A stretch of 64,000 nt of DNA from Persea americana (taxonomy: Eukaryota; Streptophyta; Magnoliopsida; Laurales; Lauraceae), in assembly GCA_029852735.1 (NCBI GenBank), contig CM056813.1, positions 48,505,682-48,569,681 of the forward strand, read 5' to 3'. A program made the position numbers and the translations under genes. Shown piece after piece: positions 48,800 through 58,680 of the stretch; positions within the stretch are counted from its first letter, which is position 1, and the number at the start of each line of letters is the position of its first letter. The notes beneath the pieces were generated by a model. The model saw only the letters and a program-made list of their open reading frames with translations, did not search any database and was not told the DNA's origin.

Positions 48800-49147
48800 C
48801 ATTCCAAGCCAATAGATTTATACAATTTCTTATAAATCGTTTTGAAATAAATTTGAGTGGTTTGCCACATTTGAGACAATCGATAATTCCAAGTTTGTAG
48901 ATTTATATATGCTCTTATAAATCATTTTGAAATGGATTTGAGTGGTTCGCCACGTTTGAGATAATGAATAATTTCAAGTTTGAAGATTTGTATATGTTCT
49001 TATAAATCGTTTTGAAATGGATTTGAGTGGTTCGCCACATTTGAGATAATCGATAATTCCAAGTTTGTAGATTTATACATGTTCTTATAAATAATTTTGA
49101 AATGGATTTGAGTGGTTCGCCACGTTTGAAACAATCGATAAGATTAC
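48800..49147. repeat. 85-bp tandem array (4 copies) in LTR A
   Basis: The anchor CTTATAAAT occurs at 48829, 48914, 48999 and 49084, exactly 85 bp apart. Each unit contains TTTGAGTGGTTCGCCAC. An open frame on the minus strand repeats with it and is not taken as a gene. Confidence 0.92.
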
Positions 49148-49349
49148 TCGTTTGATTTGTTTGCATTTGTTCGTCTGTGTTTTGCTAAGAGTAGTTCTTT
49201 TATCGATTTACAATGTTTTGATGGTTTGATTGTATCATTTCGGATTTTGTTGGCACCACTAAACTTGGGTAACTTTGTCAGACTGATCATCCGGCTTAGG
49301 ATCCTCACATACTTTGCCAACTGTAGTTTGGACCTCTATTTGTATGCTC

Positions 49350-49525
49350 CGGTCATGGCGACGGTTTCTGTCTATTCCGGCTATCTCGTATGGCAACGGT
49401 TTTTCGCCAGCCATTTTGCATGGCAACGGTTCTGTTCCAGCATTTTGCATGGCAACGGTTTTGTTCGAGCTATTTTGCATGGCAACGGTTTTGCTCCGAT
49501 CATTTTGTATGGCGACGGTTAATGT
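49350..49525. repeat. 30-bp tandem array (5-6 copies) in LTR A
   Basis: The core ATGGCAACGGTT recurs at 30-bp spacing, with anchors at 49391, 49421, 49450, 49480 and 49510 and a more distant copy at 49355. The intervening part is CATTTTGCATGG-like. Confidence 0.9.
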
Positions 49526-49589
49526 TTGTGTGCTCTTGTTACTTCGGTAATAGGATAATATAGCTAAATATGGGTTGCTAATTCTTTGA

Positions 49590-49780
49590 TTATTTATCTG
49601 TCAGTTTGAAATGTTTTAATGTAAATTTTTTTTATACAGAAATTGCTTATTTGTTTATCGGTTAGTTTGAAATGTTTTAATGTGAATTTCTTTTATACAA
49701 AAATTGCTTTTTTGTTTATCAGTTAGTTTGAAATGTTTTAATGAGAATTTCTTTTATACAGAGATTGCTTATTTTGTTTC
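49590..49780. repeat. 61-bp tandem array (3 copies) in LTR A
   Basis: The anchor AGTTTGAAATGTTTTAATG starts at 49603, 49664 and 49725. Copies are close to identical. Confidence 0.9.
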
Positions 49781-52445
49781 GTTTTTATATAAGTTTCGTT
49801 TTAAATGCATCCTATGATTTTAAATATGATTTGATAAACTTCCATATGCCTTATCTGGATTATTCACCTGCTAGACTGTCGTGTCTAATATTCTATATGT
49901 TGGTGCCATAGGTAGCAGGTCCTTTCGTTCTGAGTTGGAATGCGTGCAACGGATTCGGAGCTTTATATTTTTGTAGGTTGGTTTTGCTGACGTTGTCTTG
50001 TAGACGTCAAGTTAAGCATTGAAGTTCGTCACATATTTGGGGTAGCAGTTAGTTGAGTTAGTCATCTTGGATGACTTTTGTTCGCCTTTTTCTTTGGGTG
50101 GCCAATTAATGAACTTGTATAATTTGTAACTTGAACATATGTAGGAAATGAATCAGCCTGTTATTGTCAACTCTGTATACTTCGATATCATGTTTGTTTC
50201 AGTCTAAGTATGAATATTGTATGACAGCTTTATGCCGACAGGTTGAGTGCGACACGGAATCTGATGGCCACAGGCTCCGGGTCGCAACGTCAAGTAAGCT
50301 TCCCCGAAATGTTCTGTTTGTGATGGAATTTTGTTATCTTCACATACGTGGATCTTGGGGAAAGCAAAAATTTTAATTAACCCAAAAAAAATCACGTTCC
50401 ACGAGATCGAACCGCTGCAGGAGTTTGGTTTCGGGGCGTGACACTAAGGATTGATGAGTTGGTGGGAAATTTACGAACATATGAGGCAAATCACAGTCCA
50501 ACTCCCAAACCTAAAGGAATTGCCCTTGTATCTACTAAGACTGAAGGATAGGATTCTGATGTTGAGACAGAGAGCAACTCAAATGATGAAGATTTAGATG
50601 TTATCTTTGTAAAGAAATTAAAAAAGTTTTTGAACAAAAAAAAAAGTGCCATAAAGAGGAATTTTCGGAAAAACATGGCAAAAATCCGGAACAACTATGT
50701 GGCTAAGACTGACAAGTCCACTGGTAAAAATGTTTAAAAAAAATCCTCAAAGGGCATCCAATGCTTTGAGTGCCAAGGTCATGGGCACACTACAGCTAAG
50801 TGTGCCAATCAAGTTGAAAGGCGATTGGGTAAGGCCCTGAATGTCATGTGGGATGATGATTAAAAGGCTGAGAAGAGTGAGACCGAATAACTTTCAAAGG
50901 ACGTTAGAAATTCCTTTCTTTTATGTCAAGATCTTCTAAAATCTCTTCTGTGCAGGGCTCTTTTGACAGAGATTCAAAGTCAGAAGAGCATTTAAATTTT
51001 CATGAGTGTTCTGATGATGATCAAGATTTGGGAACTTAGTACGAGAAGCTTCTGAAAGATTCCCTGAGGCTGACAAGGATAAATGATAAGATGACAATCA
51101 TGTTGAAACGCTTGGAATCTCAATCATTGAAAAAATGAACAGAAGGAAGCACAAACCATGGTAAGTCAGCTGGAATTGAAGTGTGCAAAGTTAATTGACA
51201 ATTTAATGATGCAGGTGGCAATGTTGGGAATGATGAGAAGGCTTCAAAATGAAGTAGCCACACTCAAGGATCAAAAGCATTATCTTGAAGGAAAGTTGAA
51301 CATGGTGTACAGTGAGTTGTCTACCACAAAAGTCTCACTGGAGCGAATGAAGACTTGATCAAAGACTTTAGATGAGATCTTAAGCAAACAAAAGTTGGAC
51401 AAGCGTGGGATAGGATATGTTGATGGTGCTTTTACATCAAACTCAAAGGCTAACACTGTTTTTGTCAAGGGCCCCATCCAAAATGAAAACACCCCTATTG
51501 TTCCAACTATTACACATGTGAATCATGTTCCAAGTACTCCGAAAGGGAATGTCTTTCGAACCAAGTTTATCCCAGTTTGTCACCACTGTGGAGTGAAGCG
51601 GCATATTAGACCTTTTTTTCGAAAATTGATTGCAAATTTTATCCCAATCTGTCATTATCCTGTGTTAAGGGCGCACATTCGTCCACAACGTTGTAAACTG
51701 AGAAGGCACTTGCATGAGCAGTAGAGGATGATACGATATTCTCCTCCGCAAGTCAAGACGAAGTCGATATGGATATGTAAATCAGACTTGCATTACAATG
51801 TGGTCTTGTTTGAACTAAAAGCACAAGACTCACATCTGTGGTATTTGAACAGTGGTTGTTCTAGACACATGAAAGGTGACAAGTCTTTGTTCACCTCTAT
51901 TGAGATGTGTGATGGGGGTATTGTTCAATTTGGAGATGGTGTCAATTCTAGAATCATTGGAAGAGGCACAATCTACATTCCTGGGATATCTACTTTTTCT
52001 TATGTATTTTTTTTTCTATGGCTTGAAGGTTAACTTACTTAGTATCAGCCAATTGTGTGACAGAGTGTTCTTTAGGGCAAGAGTTTGCAAAAAGGGAAAG
52101 AGTGTTCTTTAGGGCAAGAGAACTTCTGATAATTGTTACATTGTAGCAGAGGCAGAATATATTGCAACGGGGAGTTGTTGCACACAACTACTTAGGATGA
52201 AGCAAATATTGTCCGACTATGGGGGATGATGAGTGTTTTCTATGATAATGAAAGTGCCATAGATATTTTCAAGAATCCAGTGCAGCACTCTAGAACAAAA
52301 CACATAGATATCTGACATCATTTCATACGTGACTTAGTAGAGGAGAAGATTTTGATTTTAGAACACATCTCCTGACATCCTTACTATGCCCCTTAATTCA
52401 AACATGTTTGAATCACTTAGAAAGTCTCTTGGTGTTTGCTTGCTT

Positions 52446-53769
52446 TCATAATCTCCTGTGTTTTTCTAAAATTTTTTATCATTTCTTTTGCGCGGCATTT
52501 CGATTTGAGAGTATTCCAAATAGACTAAGTTTGCTCCCTAGATATATTTGTACTTCTGTATATCAATTCCTCTTTTTGTCACCTGTCGATCTTAGGTTTT
52601 TTTATGAAGATCTACTAAGTTTGCTCCCTAGTTCTTCTTGTTTGACAAATTTATGTGTTGATGAAGATTTACTAGGTTTGGTCCCTAGTTCATCTTGTTT
52701 AACAAGATTACCGCGTTAATTAAAATTCACTGGGTTTGCTCCCTAGTGTGTCTTGATTTCTTAGTTGAGTGCTTAATAAGTGTTTACAAAAAATAAAAAA
52801 CAAAAAAACAAAGAGGACAAGCCAAAAAAAAAGAAAAAAAAAAAGTAAAAGGAAAAAGGATGAGATGGAAAAAAAAGGAGTCTTAGAGGGGATATTCAGA
52901 GGGATTTTGGTACACAGTGGGTGTTTGATCTACTTGAGAATCGTTTTTTCCTTCACACACGTCTCACTAGTCAAATCTTTCGTAAAATAATTTTTTTTCA
53001 CCTTTATATTCCCCACCTCGCCGCGCACCCACCCAACACCCCCCCCAAACAATTTCCTTCCTCTCCTTGGAGCCTTCCTCATAAAAAATCTTTCCCTTTT
53101 CAAGGTATTTCCTTCTCTCTTCTTCCTTTTTTCAAATGGTGTGCTCAAGATCTTCTTCTTTGCTAGGTTGTGAGCCTTTCATGTGTATTTGTTCTTTTCC
53201 TCATGGTTTCTTGGACGTATCTTGTGGTTTCTCTATTTCTTGATATATTCATGTCATCTTTTGTCTCATATGATAGACACATGGCTAGTGGTTCCTATTT
53301 TTCTTAGTTGTGTTTGATTGGATGGTTTTGTGGATGTTTTGGTGAAGAGGATGGAAGATTTTTGGTAACTGAAAATTGGTTTTGTGAAGAAGATGGGATG
53401 GTGTGTCGGGGGAGACGTGCATTGTTGAGAAGAGATGATTTTTTTTTCTGTTGAGGGCTTTGTTTTATGTCGGTCATGGTATTTGTGGTATTTTGGCTAT
53501 TTTCCTCTCCTTCTGCTCTATCATAGTATTCTTGAACTGTAATTGCTTTGACAATTATGTACAAAAAGGGGGAGAATGGCTTTATTTCATATGGCTTGGA
53601 TTTATTTTATGGCTTTATCTTATGATTATCTACACCTAGTGGTTTGGGTTTGGTGTTTGGTTTGCAGGTTATGCAGGTTCCTTGTAAGATGTTTCGTCAT
53701 ATCTTCTGTTTAATTCGGGTTTGGAAGCATAGGATGTATGTTTTAGGAAGTTTCGTCCATGAATTACCG
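52446..53769 (+). other. Copia 3' non-coding region
   Basis: About 1.3 kb between RNase H and the 3' LTR. It contains a tandem repeat with TTTGCTCCCTAG (52526-52758, last units about 57 bp) and a purine tract ACAAAAAGGGGGAGAATGG near 53561 like the polypurine tracts of many plant copia elements. Short open frames show no recognisable domain. Confidence 0.6.
52526..52758. repeat. Degenerate tandem repeat, about 57 bp, in the copia 3' region
   Basis: ACTAAGTTTGCTCCCTAG-type starts occur at about 52528, 52613, 52670 and 52728. Units include TTCTTCTTGTTTGACAA-like sequence. The first unit is longer and more divergent. Confidence 0.75.
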
Positions 53770-53780
53770 AAGTGGGAGAT
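53770..53780 (+). promoter_or_regulatory. Copia polypurine tract
   Basis: AAGTGGGAGAT directly precedes the 3' LTR and is the expected plus-strand primer site. One of several purine-rich stretches in this region. Confidence 0.5.
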
Positions 53781-54259
53781 TGTAAGGTTTTGAGTGTTGG
53801 CATAATTCATTAGATTGGATAAAACTTGGGCTTTATGTATTTTTCATTTTTCTAGAATGGATTGGAAATTCTCATCACTTAAAGAATTTCACTAGACATT
53901 CAAACGTCCCCTGTTTGCATTTGAACGACCCACAGGAGAACAGTTTGAAAGCCAAAAATCACATAGTAGATGAACAACGAGTGGCCATCATGAGGTTTTG
54001 GAGTCCTTAGGTTAAGATACAACTGCGGAAGGGTTGTAAGTTCTCCTGTATTATTCTAATTCTTAGTGCTTGGTTATCTTCTTGGACTGGGTTCTAGGTC
54101 CCATGGTTTTTTTCCGAGTTCGGGTTTTTCCAAGTATATTGTTGCCTCTCTTGTGGTGATTGTTTGTTGATTTTATGATTGTTGATTGTGTTGTTTGGAT
54201 TACATATTAGAGATCTGATTTGGGACCTTAAACCCTAAATTAGGATTTTCAAACCTTCA
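53781..54259 (+). repeat. 3' LTR of the copia element, internally deleted
   Basis: 479 bp against 1036 bp in the 5' LTR. Both ends align with the 5' LTR, but about 557 bp corresponding to about 42640-43200 is missing, including most of the palindrome array and the TATA-like stretch. Substitutions are frequent in the aligned parts. Confidence 0.85.
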
Positions 54260-54304
54260 AACAGAAATGCGACAGATGAAGATCTCAAGAAATCATACAG
54301 TAGG

Positions 54305-55060
54305 TGTTGGAAGATAAAAAAAAAATATATATATATATATATATATTCAACATCATCAATGCTCGAACCTTATCAAGTGTGATCTTGATCAAGTGGGACT
54401 AAATCAATTTAGCCACCAGACCCATCCCCAAGTCGATGATTGGTGACCGCTACATGGCATGGAGTTGTACCCTGATGTATTTGGTGGGTCCCGTCAAGAT
54501 CTCTTGAATTCACGAGGGAGATTAATATTATTAATATATGTTCAAGCCAACCTCTATAACCATATCATCCCAGGTCCAATGAAGCCCAAGCCAAATCTTT
54601 TGGGCCTAAACCAAATGATCAATTTTGGTTGAGTCAGGCTCAAGTCGATTTCTGAGCCAGGCCATAAGACCAACCTTTGTTGGCCTGAGCCATATGAACT
54701 AATCCATGCCAATATGTGGGCAATTTCTGGCCTGAGCCATATGAATTAATGCCAATTTCTGGCCTGAGTCGTATGAATTAATGCCAATTTGTGGCCTGAG
54801 CCATATGAATTAAAGCCAATGTCTGGCCTGGGCCATATGAATTAATGCAAATTTGTGGCCTATTTCTAGCCTGAGCCATATGAATAATGCCAATTTGTGG
54901 CCAATTTCTGGCCTGAGCCATATGAATTGGTCCATACGGCCAATTTTGATTGAGTAGAGGAGGGTCATTTCTGGCCTAAGTATGTGACCGATTTTGGTCT
55001 AAGCCAAAGCTAATTTCTGGCCTAGGCTTGACCCAGGCTAAAAATGACAATCTATGAGAC
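54305..55060. repeat. TA microsatellite and a GCCTGAGCCATATGAAT tandem array
   Basis: A poly(A)-TA run lies at about 54318-54347. From about 54680 to 54940, seven degenerate copies of a unit of roughly 32-44 bp occur: TTCTGGCCTGAGCCATATG followed by AATTAATGCCAA. Variation between TTTCTGG and TTTGTGG distinguishes two sub-types of unit. Confidence 0.75.
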
Positions 55061-58000
55061 GTAAGACCCATTGTTGCGGGACTTGTTTAGATGGGCCTAA
55101 ACCCAGCTATGCATTGGGCTCACTTATGTATTGACACGTTTCAATCTATTTAGCTATTGGGCTCGCTCCAAAGTTAATAATTGGTCACCTGTTTATGTGA
55201 GTCACACCCTATGTTATATATCCTGTGACTAGTAATGGATCTCTATCCAATTAATTTCCCATGACCCATTAAACTCGCTCATATTTATGTGGTAGTGTGT
55301 TGGGACCAATTAATATAAGACCAGGCGATTTTTGTGACCATGTCATGCTAGGCCGGTCTAGCCCAATTTTTGGTGATTATGGGCGGGTTGTTATATGTGA
55401 GCTCGGTAATTTAGGCATGGTATCAATCACAAGATGGGCCCAGGTCTTTTGCAAATATGTGGTCAAAGGACAAATGGAGTCAAGATGAGTACCCACTCCT
55501 TAGATGAAAATGCCACATGGGTAATGCAAAGAAATGAGCCGGAACATTTAACTGACATCAACATCCACTCCTTAGAAAAAGCAACTACCCATGGGAAATG
55601 GGTAGCCAACATGGCAGCAAGGTAGTTAAGAAGAGGACAGATGATGCACATCCACTCCAAGCTACAGGAAATGGGTAGCAAAATGGAAGACATGGGGCAG
55701 CAACTACTTCGTGGATGGCTCCAAGAGGCCTATAAAAAGTCACTACCCGGTGAAGGAAAAGGAGGGGAAAAAAATGAACACCAAAAACTCTACAGAATTT
55801 CATACAAAAAGAGAGAACTATGTTGCCATTTTCTGACGACGTGCTGCAGGAATTTTTTTTTTTTTTGTAAACGAGAAAGTTATGACTATTTAATGATGCA
55901 TAGTTGAACATGCAGTGCTGCTGAAATCTTATAGAGGCTATCCGTGTACCCTTGTTTGTGCCATTGTTTGACCCACTTCCCGCACGATTTTTTGGATGAA
56001 ACCTGGGTGCCTCAAAGTCCTTATTACACACTTTAAATCTGGTACTTTTCAGGGCAAAACAACCATGTTTGCCTGGTTTTCAACTCGCAAACTTTTGGAA
56101 CATAGTCAGCCCAAAACTGTGCACTTTGCTGTCTTTTTTTCTCATGTTCAATCACGTGGGTCCCCTTAGGTCCGAATTTAACTTTAATAATCAGTCATTA
56201 ATCATTGGATTTCAGTAACAAACATCATGTTCAATCAATGAAATCTAACCCTAATGCAGTGCATGTGCACTTTCCAACCTTTAGATTATGCAAAGACAAT
56301 TATAGAAAGAGTGAGAGACATAATCATGGTACACTTGCCTTGCCGAATTGGGCGGTTCAGAACATGAGTGGGCTTGAGCTGAAAAAATCTGGTCCAGCGG
56401 GGCGAAAATGGGGCCAGTCGGGTCAAAATGGCTGTTCAATGCGGGCAACTTGTTAACCCGACCCCTCCTGTAGAAGTGTGCCCCAAACCCAATTTATTTC
56501 AAATATTAAAGCTGTATTTGAAGTACACTGCAGGCCAAGGAAAGCCCCGACAAGAGCTCCGCTCATTCCGTATAAAATAAACTGTTCTAAGTATCAAAAT
56601 ATTGACCATCAAATTGTTTGAACCGGTTAATGTGTGACCCATTTAAATGGGTTCGGTGGGTTAATCCAGGTTGATCCTAACAAGACCCGTTTTGATTGCA
56701 CGTCAAGTTCTCTAATTAACCCATGTCCAAGTCATACATATTTTGGTTCAGGTTAGGTAGGTAAAATGCGTGTGGGATTGGGTCGGCTTATACGGGTTGG
56801 GTCAGATCTTGCCACCCCTACTGGGTCTTACAAGTTTATACTGATGGGTTGGTTCTGGATCTAGAGATGGTGATCCAGCGAACTCGGGTACTTTGACAAT
56901 GGCCTGATTCCTGATTAAGACCCAGATATTATTGTAAAAGAGATTTATATATTTATTAGCTTTATATTACCCGAAGGTATGATGATGATGGAGAGTCCAT
57001 TTTCTCCAATCCCGTCCTGGGAAAAATTTAACTCTATAGGGCTCACATGATCATGGGACTTATTTATGTAATGGGTTGCTGGTGAATTTGACCCTGGCCA
57101 TAGGATTCCTCTGATTTCAAACCCATGATGATGGCCTGACTGTTCCATACACATTGTTTTATTACTTTGGTTGTAACCATGAACCTCACTCTCTATTGCA
57201 GTGTTTGGGAAAATTGGTCCAAAGAATCAGCGGGGTTCATATGTACATTTGTATCCAGATCTTCCAAATCCCGGGACCCATTACATGAAGGCTTAGTGGC
57301 AGAGCCAGGATTTTCTTGAAGGGAAGGTGGGGGTATCAATCATGGACTGATAATTCATCAACTCTTTCAAATTATTTTGAAACCATTATTGTCATTTTTC
57401 TGATCAATACCATTATTCTCATAATTCTGGCCCAAAAGTGACACTAATAATGTTGTCTGAAATTGAATATGAACCTTGGAAAATGTAACATATTGGTTGT
57501 CTGAAAGTGACAATGTGTTGTATTATTGGATACTTTTATCTTCTATGTGGGGATACCGCATCTTGTATCTTGGCATCATAGCCTAAAAGTCTATCTTTTA
57601 CTTACGTTTTCTCTCAACACAAAAAGAATCCAGACCAAGAAGTTCATTAAAATGACAATACCATAAGAATCACAAAACAGCCAACAAAATCTTCGAAAGA
57701 CTGGGGCAACATCTCAATAACTTAATCTGTCCAAATAAATGAAAACACCACTAGTGAGTCCATTACTTCAGGAAAAGTGCATCGCCCCTGTAAGTGCCTA
57801 AATTAATACGAACTTGTTGAGGTGGATGTAAAACTTCTTAGGAAAGATCGAATGCTTGAGACCTGAAAGGAAAGTAGAGAAAGAGATGTCAGAGGCACTG
57901 GTTGCTGTCAGCTGAAGGCACTCCGATGCCTAAGTTTGTTCAACAACTACACAAATGACGAGTAGTAAGGAGAAAGGAAGGATAAGGAGTGTGTATGTGT

Positions 58001-58376
58001 GCGTATGCTTGCATACCTTTCTGGGACTAACTCCTGGGATACATATAGGCGGAAGTCCCGTCAGACTTTCTCTTAGTGGAGGTAGGTGGTGGTGAAGTCC
58101 CATCGGACCTTACCCTGACACCTTGGTGGTAGGTGGAGGGAGAGTCCCATCGGACGGCTTCCCATTCTTTCTAGGACTGCCGATGTGACTGCCTGATAAG
58201 GACATCTCTTTTTTGCTATCAGTCGCTCACCATATCTGACAGCATGTTCTGCAATGTGTCCGTACTTTTACAAGAACACGATTGTAATTAACTGATACTC
58301 AGTACTCACCTCGGTTAACCGAACTGGGCTGAAGATTATACCGAGATCAGAAATAGCTTTGAGATGGACGCGTCCT
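55061..58376. other. Unassigned repeat-like intergenic sequence
   Basis: No gene supported. The block around 55150-55370 is distantly similar, in direct orientation, to 54400-54600. CCTATAAAAAG at about 55729 is a good TATA box with no gene behind it and suggests an unrecognised LTR. CCACCCCTA near 56812 resembles a hAT end. About 56825-57160 is related to 41515-41725. AGTGGCAGAGCCAGGATTTT near 57297 is related to about 20331. The minus-strand open frame 56031-55585 (148 codons) has no recognisable domain. Confidence 0.45.
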
Positions 58377-58489
58377 GGCACTGCTGCCGAGAGCCGCATA
58401 TAGCTGGCACTGTTGCCGAGCTGCATATAACTAGCACTGCTGCCTAGCTGGTACTGTTGCTGAGCTGCATATAACTGACACTGCTGCCC
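58377..58489. repeat. Short tandem repeat with CACTGCTGCC and CTGCATATAACT
   Basis: Alternating copies of CACTGCTGCCGAG-like and GAGCTGCATATAACTG-like segments, about 27-45 bp apart, directly left of the hAT end region. Confidence 0.7.
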
Positions 58490-58496
58490 ATGGAAT

Positions 58497-58680
58497 AAAA
58501 AATCGGCCGATACCCGTTCATATCGGCCGATATGAACCGGTATCGGCTGAAACCGATACGATATATTGCCTGCGATACCGGTTTCGGTATCGCAGGCAAT
58601 ATATCGCCAAAATATCGGCGATATCGGCAGAATCGATATCTCGGCCGATATTTTGCAAAATATCGGCCGAGATGATAAAT
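58497..58680. repeat. Subterminal palindromes of the hAT transposon
   Basis: ATCGGCCGATA-type palindromes recur through about 180 bp. There is a perfect 22-bp inverted repeat with a 4-base loop at 58559-58606 and a perfect 36-bp palindrome at 58638-58673 (half ATCTCGGCCGATATTTTG). Such clusters at the ends of hAT elements are usually transposase binding sites, and the BED-finger transposase encoded downstream is the natural partner. The terminal inverted repeat itself was not identified; the left end is probably close to 58490. Confidence 0.7.

Larger units (their letters stand above)
44129..50443 (+). mobile_element. Solo LTR A (about 3.4 kb), split by solo LTR B
   Basis: It starts TGTAAGACCCCGACCCCTAA and ends GGGGCGTGACA, with perfect 5-bp duplications CTAAG at 44124-44128 and 50444-50448. 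Removing it and one duplication restores the copia gag frame across the site, which confirms the boundaries. Removing LTR B leaves 3433 bp. Its two ends match solo LTR E, so they are the same family. There is no internal region, so it is a recombination product. Inside it are three tandem arrays (85, 30 and 61 bp) and a short palindromic block with CTCGCTCTAGCGAG. Confidence 0.93.
43554..52445 (+). pseudogene. Copia gag-pol remnant, split by solo LTR A, with a large pol deletion
   Basis: Gag starts at ATG 43554 and shows the copia UBN2-type capsid region (TAQEAWDILQTVQEGT, FDEFNVKLSDIVNNSFDLGE). Stops occur, the first near 43625 where a Trp is expected after NYAY. Solo LTR A interrupts gag at 44128; the frame resumes at 50444 with RIDELVGNLRTYEANHS. 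A zinc knuckle CFECQGHGHTTAKC is at 50762-50803. Protease survives as WYLNSGCSRHM (about 51840), with Asn in place of the catalytic Asp. GLKVNLLSISQLCD follows near 52020. Then the sequence jumps to RNase H: AEAEYIATGSCCTQLL (about 52145) through to PLNSNMFESLRKSLGVC (about 52391-52440). Integrase and reverse transcriptase are absent. Confidence 0.85.
42458..54259 (+). mobile_element. Decayed Ty1/copia element with nested solo LTRs A and B
   Basis: The 5' LTR (42458-43493) and 3' LTR (53781-54259) both start TGTAAGGTTTTGAGTG and end TTCA. A tRNA-iMet primer site follows the 5' LTR. Duplications AACAA and AACAG flank the element. The LTRs differ at many positions and the 3' LTR lacks about 557 bp, so the insertion is old. 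Gag is recognisable and split by solo LTR A; between protease and RNase H the integrase and most of reverse transcriptase are deleted. It lies in the same orientation as the J-domain gene it disrupts. Confidence 0.85.
42420..54304 (+). pseudogene. DnaJ/Hsp40 (class B-like) N-terminal J-domain, split by the copia element
   Basis: The ATG at 42420 encodes MGVDYYTILKVN up to 42457, where the copia element begins. After it, from 54265, the frame continues as NATDEDLKKSYSR, with the split Arg codon restored across the duplication AACAG (54260-54264; the left copy is AACAA). Together these are helix I and the first half of helix II of a J domain, as in plant class-B DnaJ proteins, which stimulate Hsp70 ATPase. 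The HPD motif and all later exons are missing: after 54304 the sequence becomes poly(A) and a TA repeat. G-GTGTTG at 54303 could be a splice donor, or the gene may be truncated here. Insertion in the coding exon would have abolished function. No downstream exon was found in the window. Confidence 0.7.

Noticed and set aside
55585..56031. Minus-strand open frame of 148 codons
   Set aside because: No recognisable domain, biased composition from homopolymer runs, and it overlaps repeat-like sequence with no supporting gene structure.
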